This document shows positions 44,662 through 55,290 of a stretch of DNA of 64,000 nt, one piece after another; the stretch's first letter is position 1, and each line of letters begins with the position of its first letter. This stretch comes from Panax quinquefolius (Eukaryota; Streptophyta; Magnoliopsida; Apiales; Araliaceae). The notes beneath the pieces are model-generated. The model saw only the letters and a list, made by a program, of their open reading frames with translations, ran no database searches and was not told the origin of the DNA. The position numbers were made by a program, and so were the translations under genes. The stretch covers positions 40,476,464-40,540,463 of the forward strand of contig CM035162.1 of NCBI GenBank assembly GCA_020205615.1, written 5' to 3'.

Positions 44662-45919
44662 AAATAAGGTATAAACTTCGCAAGAGTTTATGATTAGCTT
44701 ACCCGTGATAACTTCATTCAGGTTCTTTACTTTTTGGGAGGTCACAACAAACGCTCTCCCTTGAACTACCAGCTTTAACTTGTCTGGGACAACCTTTGGT
44801 GTCGCCATCCCAGCTGGACTTGACTTCGCTGCATGATAAAATCGAGCTAAATGACTTTCCTTTCCATAATTGTAACACGCTTTGGGTTGCTGTGTACAGT
44901 TTATACTGATGTGTCCCTCCCCTCCGCATTTGTAGCATACGACCGGTGGTCGTTCTCCTTCCTTGAAAATAGGTACTGGTGCTATTGTCTTTCCATCACT
45001 GTTGAATCTTCCCTTTTTGAAATTTCCACTTCTATTATCTTGGCCAGAATTACCACCGAAGTGGTTACCATTTCTGTCATTTTGATTTACTCCACATTTG
45101 TTGTCACCGCTTCGATGACTGCTACCACTAGTATTATCATTTTGTCGACTGCTCTTTCTTGGTTGGGTTGACTCATTATCGCGCTCCAATAACTGAGCCC
45201 TATCCACAACATCTGAATACAAGCAAAGTTTGTTAGAAATGAGGTACTGATATATTTCGGGTTTCAAACCACGCAGAAACATTCGTGTCATACGCTCCTC
45301 ATTATCTACCAAATGGGATGCAAACCGGGACAACTCGGTAAACTTAGCCTTGTATTGCAATATGGTCATATTGTTTTTCTCCAGCTTGATAAATTCTACC
45401 TTCTTCATGTGACGAATACTTTCGAGAAAGTACTTGTCGTTGAACAATTCTTAGAACTTCTCCTAAGACATCTTTAGTGCGGCAGGCTGAGTACGTTTTA
45501 CAGATTCCCACCAATGATCTACCTCTCCTAGCCACATGAAGGTGGCAAAGGGAACCTTTTGCTTCTCGGAGCATCCCAAGACATCAAATATATTGGTGAT
45601 CTGCTTAATCCACATCTCTGCCTTAAGTGGTTCTGGCTTTCCCAAAAACTCTGGTGGTCCCAACTCCTTGCATTTCTTAGCGGTGACCAGCCGAGAGTTG
45701 CCAGTATTTCCACCTGTATTTTGAACACAATCATCTTTTCACCTGATATTGCATGAATTACAGAAAGCTCCTAAACATATCGTCGTTCATCATTTGATTG
45801 GTGTTGTTGTTTACCTGAGGATCATTGCCTTCCTGATGCACATTATCCTGGTTATTGATCATCGGTGACTCAACGGTCTCATGTGCTCCATTGTTTATCT
45901 CAACATTTTCAGATGTCAT
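44662..45919 (-). pseudogene. gag: Chromo-A2 gag
   Basis: The ATG at 45919 opens MTSENVEINNGAHETVE. A TAA at 45758-45760 (after SFL) and a TAG at 45463-45465 (after ALKMS) match stops in Chromo-A1; a further TAA lies just left of the latter. The capsid region has KAEMWIKQITNIFDVLGC and LGEVDHWWESVK. From 45447 the frame is open: FNDKYFLESIRHMKKVEF, AKFTELSRFASHLVDNEER, a basic asparagine-rich linker, knuckle 1 CYKCGGEGHISINC, which is intact, and knuckle 2 CYNYGKESHLARFY, which has lost two cysteines. The damaged knuckle is the opposite one from Chromo-A1. The gag runs without a stop into the protease start. Confidence 0.9.
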
Positions 45920-46091
45920 TTTCAAACAGTGCAACAAAACAAGGGTTAATTGACATGCCACATATTATCCCTATATTCTGACCGACCAATTAAATAACAA
46001 ATAAGCTTAGGTAGGTCATACTAGCAAATGATTTACACATTTCTCCTCTCCTAGTTCTAGCCTCAAATCTCAGCCATGGATCATATCCCAA

Positions 46092-46106
46092 AGCTCTGAT
46101 ACCAAC
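46092..46106 (-). other. Primer binding site of Chromo-A2 (tRNA-iMet)
   Basis: Minus-strand reading gttggtatcagagct is an intact tRNA-iMet-type site next to the LTR end at 46107. Between it and gag (45920-46091) lies a short leader without genes. Confidence 0.9.
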
Positions 46107-48488
46107 TGTGATGCCCCTAAAATAGGTATACACAACCCATTCTGAGTCGCCAAATACATGGTACAGAATTCAAATACAAACTTAATTATACAACTGTCGT
46201 GTAACATAAGCTGAGAGTTTTAACACGAATATTGTCTTGTATACAATATCCAAACTCAAATGCAGTCCTCATTACAATTATTATCACACTATTTTATAAA
46301 ATAGTGAGGACTACTACATCCACAATCTCGGACCGTCACTCCATTCCCGGACTAGTCCCATCTATGTTCTAATTTCCTGAAGAGAATAATGAAAGCAAAG
46401 GGTGAGCTCAACTAGCCTAGTAAAAAATATTATGACTAAGATAATGCAAAATAAATTATCGTTAGCCTTCAACAATGTTAAACTGATAGAATACAATAGT
46501 CAACAAGTTTAACTGCAGCGAAATAAACAATCCATTAGAAAAGTCAAGTAGAGCATGATATCTAATATCTTCTATGATTTAAAAGTTCATCATCGATATT
46601 TTATCGCTGTAACACTGCTCAATAAATAATCCATATCACCGAATTATCCATGCACTACGGGCCAAGGATATTCATTTATTATCACCAATGGTCATGAACA
46701 TGCCAACAACTATCCATCAATGCACTACGGGCTAATGAGGACTTTTACCACATCATTTGTTTCATTTCAGGTCATGATTATACCGATACATAATTCCTTG
46801 TCATAATCATACCAATCAACAGTCTATCTATGCACTATGGGCCAAAGATGACTTTCATCACAATATAAACATGAGAATGATGACAATGATATAAGAATTC
46901 AATCAAACGAGATCAAGGATAAATATTAAAGATTTATAGTTCAATTTATCCAGAGTTTAAGAATTTCTAAATTGTCAACATGATAACTGCTTTGTGGAGT
47001 AAAATTCAAGAATAATATTCATGTAAAAATAATTTGGACAGAAAAGAAATTAATTTTTATCATAAATAGTACCCCAACATAAAAAGATTAAAATTTAACA
47101 AGAATATTTAGAAAAATATCCTTGTGAAACGATACTAGATGAAGCGCAAATTTCAAGGATATTCTACTAATTTTAAGGAGTATAAAAGCAACACTTATCA
47201 ACATGAGTGTAGAATTAGGAATACGAAATGAAATAATATTACTTACATACTATATAGTATGGAAGAAAATATTATTTCTTATGAAAATTGAACAAAAATA
47301 ATATCCCTTATGAATACGAAAAAATAATATCTCTTACGAATATGAAATAAATAATACCTCTTACCTTAGTAGGAGATTGGATACTGCAATAATGTAGTAA
47401 CAAAATACTCTTCTTCTTTATCTCTGATTCTTTCTCTATAGCATTCTCTTGTGAGTCTTTGTGAATTGGTGAGAATAAAATAAGAAATAAGCTTATATTT
47501 ATTGAAGATTTCTAGCTTAGTCCTTGCAATGTGAAGAGGCAAGTGGCTTGACGGCTGGTAATGTGAAAAGAAAAGTGGTTTAACGCCTGTAATGTGAAAC
47601 AACAAGTGGTTTGACGTATGGTAACGGAAAGTACTATTGAAGAAAGTGACTCTAAGATGATGACATATGGGTCCCATAGAATAAACTAAACTTACAACAA
47701 ACATCTCATAACAGACTTCTTATTTATATCAAAGATTAAATAAATATTTACCACAAATCATTTTATCTTCAATTAACATATTTTTAATCTTTCAACAATT
47801 ATTCATCATTAATATTATAACTCACAATATTGACAACCAGATCATTTCTAGGAAAGAGGGGGCTTCCCGATAAGGACTTCTCCTTACTGGTGCGCAATTA
47901 GGTGATCAAACCCCTTTCCTCGACAGAACTTTCTAGACATTGTCAATAATACAAATAATAATATGAATAAATTTGTCGTCTCAATTATTGATTTAATAAT
48001 ATAAAATATTGTGCAGGTGATACTATGACAATAATTGAATCAATAATATGAGATACTATGCAGCAACTACTGTTGCAATAATTGAATAAAACTGAGTGGC
48101 TTCTCACGTAAGCATCAATAATCAAAGATATTGTACAATATCATGTGCTACCATGCAACCACGCATATTACTGTACTTTTATCACCGGGTATTTCAACAG
48201 TTAACGGTAAAAGTCTTGCCGTTATTTTTATAAAAAATTATTTCTGTCATTTTCTAACTCCGACAGGAATTCTGTTGTGGGTTCTACCAATGATTGCGTC
48301 GTCGTACGAATATTCCCTGATAAAACGAATATTCCCCGACCAAACGAATATTTTATGACAACTTGTTTACTTTGTAAAATTTATAAATATTACTCACAAC
48401 TATAACATTATATCAAATCCGCACCTTATTATTCAAAATAATATTTAGAGAAAATTAAATCTTTATCCATAAAAGTTGGGGCCTTACA
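46107..48488 (-). repeat. 5' LTR of Chromo-A2 (2382 bp)
   Basis: On the minus strand it starts TGTAAGGCCCC and ends GGGGCATCACA next to the primer site. The phrase tgcacta(c/t)gggc(c/t)aa occurs three times (46651, 46721, 46831). No second LTR exists in the window for comparison. The ORF at 47366-47704 has no recognisable domain and I treat it as chance. Confidence 0.85.
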
Positions 48489-48885
48489 ACAACCCCCCTT
48501 TTGAATCTTTTGATATATTCCCTAAGGGATTCATCTTCTCATTGCTTGATGTTCATTAAACTGACTGTATGTACTTCATTGGGAAAATTTACTATAAATC
48601 GGTCAATAAACGCCTCCCTCAAGTCTTCCCAAGATCCTATGTTTCGAGGTGGAAGAAATGCAAACCAAGCTCGAGCGTGAAGTTTTAGAGTGGACACGAA
48701 TAGTCTAAATTTTGTTGTCTCAGAATAGTTCAAGACATACATCAAACTTTCATATTACTGGATATGGTCCCTCATGTCTATCGTCTCATCGAAGCATTTT
48801 AACTACGTCACTCGCACGTTGGAATCTACTAGCCCGCTTTCAAGCAATTCCATGAACGTGGAAATCCTAACTTTTCGCTTCAACA
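48489..48885 (-). pseudogene. gag: Tat-E gag fragment
   Basis: On the minus strand the capsid core reads STLKLHARAWFAFLPPRNIG and SWEDLREAFIDRFIVNF, then a stop where the family has a residue, then EDESLREYIKRFKRG, where the Chromo-A2 LTR cuts it at 48488. This core and its position, upstream in the minus sense of the pol at 31731-34777, suggest one Tat-like element split by two later insertions. The N-terminal part (to about 48885) contains frame breaks. Confidence 0.8.
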
Positions 48886-49549
48886 TTTCAAATCTTTGGG
48901 CTAAGGAGTCAGTTTGAGGGGTCGTGTAATGATCGCGATGATCAAATATCATTATAAGAGCAATTATCTAATAAACGAGATTTTTATTGTGATACGTGGT
49001 TTAAGGTCTTATTATAACCTAGATATGAATTATGTAAGTGAATGTGTGTTTGAAGTTCGTATGAAAAAAACAAGAATTTTCCGAGAAAGGACGTAAAAAC
49101 ATTATTCACATTAAAAATGCCATTTCATTTTTTTGACTTTTCGAATTATGACATAGCCTTTATTTGAGAAATGGGGATGGAAAGCATAAATGAATTTACG
49201 AAATGAGAAAGTAAATATTTTGACTAAACATAAAATTTAGAAAAGCTAAATAGAAAGAAACTAGAAATAAAACTAAGTTGAAAAGTAACCGAGCCAAATA
49301 AGCCTAGGGTTAGGATGGCTTGGCTAGGGTTGAGCCTAGGGTTTAAAAGACTTGGCTAGGGTTGAGTAAAGGATTTCCTAGGGTTGAGCCTAGAGTTGGA
49401 GTGGCTTGGATAGGGTTAGAGCCAAAGATTGAGAATAGGGTATCCCTAATAGCTTGGAGACAAATCAAGAGGAAAGGAACAAGATAAAAGCCAAAAATGA
49501 GGTTAGCCAAGGGGGATAGCCGACCAAGGGAGGATGAGGGGACAAGTGA
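48886..49549 (-). other. Tat-E leader region with degenerate agggtt repeats, no gene
   Basis: There is no convincing ORF. Between about 49290 and 49440 phrases such as ggcttggctagggttgagcc and cctagggtt recur irregularly. They resemble plant telomere units only superficially. The stretch ends at the LTR at 49550. Confidence 0.55.
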
Positions 49550-51956
49550 TGTAACGACCCCAAAATTCATACAATAATATTCTCCTTCTCGATCGTTAAC
49601 AATACAACTTTAATCTATCTTTACATCATTATTCGATATTAAAATCACTAAAAACGCAGAATATTTAAAACTTTTATACATTTCCTTCTTTATTGCCCTA
49701 GATCCCAACCTTTACATTACATCTCTTTTGATTCAAATTTATATCATGAATCGTTACAACAAAATGACTATACAAAGTCTTACATCATCAATAGATATCC
49801 ATATACACAGGATAACTCAACTTACAATTCAACAACATGTTACATTCAAAATATTAAATACATTTCCCATAAAACATAAGTAATCTTCATGAATATGGAT
49901 CTCTATAATTCACGTAGCACATATCTTAACCTTAAACCTGTAAAAATGGTTATTTGCAAGGTTGAGCTCGACAGCCCAGCAAAATCTAACAGTTTTTATG
50001 CATCACATATCACATAATAACATACTCAACATGTATCTCATAAACATTGGACTAACACAACATACATGCTGCATTTCATATAACAAGTATAAAGATTGAG
50101 TTCCTTTACTCAATCAACATTCATTATTCAATCAACAAAGTCATAAATTGACTTAAACGTTTCATACTTTCAATATATATAGAACACATCATGCTCTTTG
50201 CAACAAATATTTAAAACATTTCATTATCAAGTTCACATAACAAATAGGAACTGAAAGACTTGCATTTATCGTTGTTTACCAATAACAGTTTAACAGCTTA
50301 CAGTTATCTACACTTTACGTGCCCTACACAATTATATAATCATACACATAAACTATTAGTCACATAACAACACATAGTAATTGTAATGTAAACTCTACTC
50401 CACATCTCATAATCTTTCCTATTAATTAGCACACAATGTTCAATTAGATTGTGTTAACTTTTCGACTTATGTAATATTCGAAATTTATTCAAGTTTTTAA
50501 ATCTTGCTAGGAATCATTATTGGTTTTATATTAACCCCATTTAATATCTTATAATATCTATTTCATTTGACTTAAAACACTTTTACATTCATTAACACTT
50601 GGTACGACGTTTCCATGTTCATTCGTCACATGCCCAATTCGCCTCTCTTGTGTGTGCTTAGTATGCTTATACAACTTATCTAATACATCATTTATTAATG
50701 TTAAGCATCATTATATTTACTAATATTCATATTTTATAACTTAGAATAACATCTTTTATCGTCAGAAGCACTATACTAGCATATGTGCATGCCCGACGCC
50801 CTCCGCTTGCCCCCGAAAACACAACAGTCCTAACGATTACCATTTTGACTACTGTTACAGACCTCGAATTGAAAAACTTAAAGAACGAAAGTTGTAGGTC
50901 TATTCTTCCTCGTTCCGGATATCTTGAATCACCTCAATCAGAGTTCGTATGAAAATGTTATGGCCGTTTTACTACAGGAGGTCAAAACTGTCCATCTCAG
51001 ACTACAATTTACGATGGGGCGAGGACTAAAGTTAGCCGGTGGCGCCATAAATATAAAATCATTATTGGGGCGGCAAATTACGGGCCTCGACTCCATCCAA
51101 AACTTGCAGAACCCAACCATCGGAGAACAGAACAACTAATTTCTGTCTATTTAACACTAATAACATCTAAATTAACATGTTTATTACTTACAAATTTACA
51201 CATACACGTTACCAAGCATACATATACAAATTTAGCACAACTTAAACAATAATTTAAGAGAAGTTAAATCCTTGAAACACTATTTTTAAACAAAACTCCA
51301 TTGTTGACGTTGTTTAACAAGGTTTAACACTATAAACCACAATTATCCATCGAACTCATTCCTTTGAACTACGTTCTCATTAAGTTCTTACCCAATTAAT
51401 CATACATAAGGTTCAATTTCACAATTAGCATACAATCACATACTAATTTTGTTATACTCCAAAACACGTTCAAGTACATGTAATCAATTTACAAACCATT
51501 TCTCTTTCTTTTAAACCCAATTAACATAATAATCCTTGTTTAAACAATTGTTCTAACATCATGAACCCACATAATCACCATAGTTCAAATAACTAAATTT
51601 ACAGAAATTTTGTAAAAACTTTATACACGGTGGGTGAACTTCAAGAACACAAACATAGAGAACGTAAAACATATATATGAAGGTTTTAAAACATACCTTT
51701 TGTTGTTTAAGAAATTCTTTCACTTCACTGAAAATTACTTGAAATGGAATCCCAGCCTTTTCTCTCTCAAACTCTCTCCATTTTCTGAGAACTCTTTTCT
51801 TCTTTGAAAACCCTTTTATTTTCTTATCTTTTTCCTTTCTTAGGCTTAACCCAAAATACACTATACGTAAAAACTAAAACCAACGCTCACTTTTCAAACG
51901 TTTAGAAACTGATGACTATATTAACTACTGCTAATAAGTTATATATCGGTTACCAA

Positions 51957-51993
<37 letters not shown>

Positions 51994-52368
51994 TATTTAT
52001 ATTTTATTTATTTAATTTATATTATTAATAAATTAAATTTAAAAATCCAAAAGTCATAAGGCTCGCTTTGACAAAACTCTTTAAAATTAAAGACTTAATA
52101 TATTAAAGCCTTGTTTGACAAACTAAATCAAAACAACTTTAATTTATTTTAATAACTACTTATAATATAGTTATTTGTCACACTTCTAATTAATTAAGTT
52201 TTCATACTTAATTAATTAATTTTAATAACAATTTATCAATTAAATCATTAAATCACAAAACTCAATACAAATAATTACCCATCAAAAATGAAATATCAAT
52301 ATAATCATTCATTTAATTAATATAAACTCTCTAATTTAATTATTAAATTAAACTAAAATATTATCTCC
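49550..52368 (-). repeat. LTR-C2: LTR of the LARD-C family, missing its 5' end
   Basis: TGTAACGACCCCAAAATTCATAC at the left is the reverse of the LARD-C LTR end. Similarity continues rightwards to the gagataatactctaattt region, then stops at 52368 where the Tat-D LTR begins; about 180 bases of LTR are missing. No primer site adjoins the left end, so it is a solo or 3' LTR. A (TA)n run lies at about 51957-51992. It contains no gene. Confidence 0.87.
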
Positions 52369-53159
52369 TGTCGACGTCGGAATTTTTGGGTGTCCCTTTC
52401 CGTTACTTGTTCTTTGGTGTTCTCATTTTAGGTGAGATTTGTTTGAAAAAAACAAGTGAAAAAGGTCCGACGTGTATAATGTCGACGATGGACTGTTAAG
52501 AGTCGCCAGTTGGTTTTTTAAATGATTGTACCAACACAACCGAGAAAAGGTTTGCACATTGACCCAGTGATGTGACACTGCTAAACGGGACGGTGAAACC
52601 GAGATTCATTAGGGTCCGGGGACTTGGTTACGCGGGGGAAAGGTGTTAGGCACTTCAGACATCCGTCTTACTACGGTGACCTCTTTTTTCAAGAAACTAT
52701 TATCTAAATGTGTGTGTGTGTGGGTCAATGTGCTATTATTTGGAAGTAGTGCGAGGCCTCGTTCGAACCTATATACACAAGGTTTGAATTTATGTAAAAA
52801 TTCAGTTTTTAGCAAGGTATGGCAATGATGTTTTGTAAAAAAGGTTTTTCAAACCCTGATGCTCAATAGTAATTAAGACCTTTACACTCCCATTTTATTA
52901 AGTGTTCGATTGATTGATTTTTTATTTTACGAATCTGAGGCATCCGTATGAAAATAATATACAAAATAATGCCGACTTCCTCGTGGGTATGGAAACCATC
53001 TCGAGGAAATTCGAACCTGCAGAGAATAATTTACAAAGTCGCTTACAATTGAAAATGTCCATCACGGGAACCGAATCTAGATTCAATGGGATGAATCTGT
53101 GATCACATGATTCCTAGGCGCACAAGATACTGCAGTTTATATGAAATAAGTAAGCGTAT

Positions 53160-53454
53160 ATATATATAAAAAAGTCAGAAATATATATATATACGATTAC
53201 CAACCAAGCACCTCCATGGGGATCAAGTGTAAATAAATTTGTTAAAGTTATCAACCGCCACGAGGAAACTCCGGTGGGACGAAAATGTAAATAAAGTCAG
53301 AATATCGGTCCAACCGCCACGAAGGAAACTCAAAGGGATGAATATAAATATAGTCAGAATACGGATCAACCGCCACGGAAGGAAACTCCAAAGTGACGAA
53401 AATGTAAAGAAAGTCAGAAAGCGATCAACCACCACGTAGTAAACTCCTGGTGGG

Positions 53455-53498
<44 letters not shown>

Positions 53499-53564
53499 CA
53501 ATAAATGCACCGCATGTGAAATCTGAGCTCATCGAATGAGTTCGACCACAATTCATATATATAA

Positions 53565-53627
<63 letters not shown>

Positions 53628-53688
53628 CGAGTAAACGCATATATCAGCAATCAAGTCTAGGCTCATCGAACAAAGTCTAACCACAGCT

Positions 53689-53726
<38 letters not shown>

Positions 53727-53840
53727 AAAGCGATAAAACACTGCATCGAAGTTCAGGCTCAATCGAGGCATAACTCGATAATGTTAGTCAATATATATGT
53801 TAATATATAAATAATATATATATATATATATACAGACTGA
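53160..53840. repeat. Composite array of about 58-bp units and (TA)n blocks in the Tat-D LTR
   Basis: caaccgccacg recurs at 53252, 53311 and 53367, and as caaccaccacg at 53426, spaced 56-59 bases, with gtaaataaagtcagaa between. Beyond 53457, (TA)n blocks (53458-53497, about 53565-53625, about 53690-53727, about 53814-53832) alternate with diverged units containing ctcatcgaa. The 5' LTR has the same arrangement at 63720-64000. Confidence 0.9.
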
Positions 53841-54136
53841 AATGAAACCATGGACCGAAGTCCGGGCAAAAGCAAGCAACATGACTCTTAACGTGTAGAA
53901 GGGTGTGTGCAAAGATGAAGAGAAAGACTCTAAAGTGTGTGAGAAGGCTTACAGCTGACTGATAAAGAAGGCTTCTATATCTTTAGAGTGGGTAAACACT
54001 GGCTTTTATGGGTAAAAAAGAGGCTATATATGGGCTCACAGGTGTTTGAAAGTGGGAAATACACTGTATGGGCGAGTGCAGAGCGAATTGTGCAGGGTTT
54101 CCCCGTCTTTTCCTCTTCCAAAATGGCCACCCCAAG

Positions 54137-54154
54137 CCCTCTATTTATAGAGGG
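54137..54154 (-). promoter_or_regulatory. TATA box within a perfect palindrome, Tat-D LTR
   Basis: CCCTCTATTTATAGAGGG is an 18-base inverted repeat. On the minus strand it contains TCTATAAATAGAGGG, a canonical plant TATA box form. Its position about 800 bases from the LTR start suits a U3 promoter. Confidence 0.65.
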
Positions 54155-54559
54155 GGGAGCCATAGGTCTACCTGTGGCACCTAGTAGCAGGTGTACCTAC
54201 TACATTGCCGCCTGGGGGTGCCCAGCAGTGCGATGTGGGTCCCGCCAGTGTGTCGAAAATCGTCTGCTACTGCTCGCTTCTGGCCGCTCATAACTTTCAA
54301 TCCGGGAGTCCAATGGAAGCGTGCCATACCATTCCGAAAAGCTCTTTCTAAGAGCTACACAATGACATATGATTTGACCTTTTTTGATTCCAGGAAGATG
54401 GGTCCATGACCGAAATGGCATTCCCGAGTTTTCGTCAGGCAATCCGGTGAGCCGTTTTGTGTAGTTTGCGCTCCGAAGTTAAGATATCGCTCTTGTGGGA
54501 CTTCCTTTGAAGTATTTTGAGTTGAAATGAGTGTATTTGATTTTAAGTGAAGTTGAGTT

Positions 54560-54895
54560 CGTAAAATGACCATTTTGCCCCTCCCGGGGTTATCTCCGGT
54601 TTTCGCGCAGTTATAGCAGTCGTTTCTCAGGGTTATCTCTGAGGTTGACTTGATGTTCACTTTGACTGTCCTCAGGGTTATCTAAGGTTGGATTGAACTC
54701 CTGGGGCTATCTCCAGGCTTTGATCTTGATCCTCTGTGGTTATCTCCGAGGTTGAAACTGACTTTCCCGAGATTATCTCCGGGGTTGGAAACTGTTTTCC
54801 CGGGGTTATCTCCGGGGTTGTAAACTAGATCTCCCGTGGCTATCTCCGGAGTTAAAATTGGTGTTGTGGTCCTCCAATGTTATCTTTGGAGTGTG
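54560..54895 (-). repeat. Nine inverted-repeat units around a ttatct core in Tat-D U3
   Basis: Each unit has the form stem, gg(t/c)tatct, complementary stem. Examples are ctcag/ctgag (about 54627), cctgg/ccagg (about 54702) and ctccaa/ttggag (about 54872), all perfectly paired but different. Others use cccgg/ccggg. On the minus strand the core reads agataacc, which includes GATAA, a known plant I-box/GATA-type motif. It could serve as a binding-site array or as structure in RNA; the sequence alone does not decide. Confidence 0.7.
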
Positions 54896-54958
54896 AAAAA
54901 GACGCTTTTGCCCTCCTGCATGGTTAGTAACAGGAAAAGAAAATTTCGAGTGTTTACA

Positions 54959-54972
54959 GATGCCCCTCTTTA
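54959..54972 (-). other. Polypurine tract of Tat-D
   Basis: Minus-strand taaagaggggcatc directly precedes the LTR start tgtaaacactcg. This gaggggcat form is usual in Tat/Ogre-type elements. Confidence 0.7.
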
Positions 54973-55039
54973 TCATGTTCATGCAATGCAATGAAATGGA
55001 CATGATAAAGATTAGTAGACACTTGAAAATATGACAAGG

Positions 55040-55290
55040 TATTTTCAATGATGCAAATCGCAATGTAGTGAATGTTTATGATGAATGTTAAAATGTTTTC
55101 ACAAATCGCACATCGTATTTCGTACTTCGCTTTTCGTATTTGGCCAAATCGCACTTCGCAACTCACACATCGCATTTCGCATATCGCATTTCGCATATCG
55201 CATCGCAAATCGCATATCGCATATCGCAAAATCGCAAATCGCAATGTAATGAATATTATGATGAATGTTAAAATGTATTCGCAAATCACT
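55040..55290. repeat. TCGCAWA minisatellite flanked by a direct repeat
   Basis: Short units such as atcgcat, ttcgcat and atcgcaa run from about 55100 to 55240. The array is bracketed by two copies of caaatcgcaatgta(g/a)tgaat and gatgaatgttaaaatg (about 55056-55097 and 55236-55276). ORFs across it on both strands are repeat artefacts. Confidence 0.85.

Larger units (their letters stand above)
42348..48488 (-). mobile_element. Chromo-A2: Ty3 chromovirus lacking its 3' end
   Basis: Minus-strand order is 5' LTR (48488 to 46107), primer site, gag, protease, RT, RNase H, and integrase up to its first catalytic aspartate, where the copy stops at 42348. Its right flank (48489 on) is Tat-E gag, so it inserted there. 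It is the uninterrupted relative of Chromo-A1. The 3' LTR is absent, presumably removed with part of LARD-C. Confidence 0.9.
52369..54958 (-). repeat. 3' LTR of Tat-D (2590 bp)
   Basis: On the minus strand it begins TGTAAACACTCG after the polypurine tract and ends ...CCGACGTCGACA. It contains an array of inverted repeats near its 5' end (54560-54895), a TATA palindrome (54137-54154), and composite tandem repeats with (TA)n blocks (53160-53840). The plus-strand ORF at 53988-54293 crosses the promoter region and is probably chance. Confidence 0.9.

Noticed and set aside
44851..45171. Plus-strand ORF opposite Chromo-A2 gag
   Set aside because: It is an antisense shadow of the well-supported gag frame.
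47366..47704. 112-codon minus-strand ORF in the Chromo-A2 LTR
   Set aside because: It lies wholly within an LTR, has no recognisable domain, and is of chance length for AT-rich DNA.
49285..49445. Interstitial telomeric repeat
   Set aside because: The tagggtt words are not in tandem and the spacing is irregular.
54137..54154. GC-bounded palindrome as a hairpin terminator
   Set aside because: The context is a plant LTR U3 region and the palindrome contains a canonical TATA box, so a promoter is the better reading.
53988..54293. 101-codon plus-strand ORF in the Tat-D LTR
   Set aside because: It runs antisense to the element, crosses the TATA palindrome and shows no domain.
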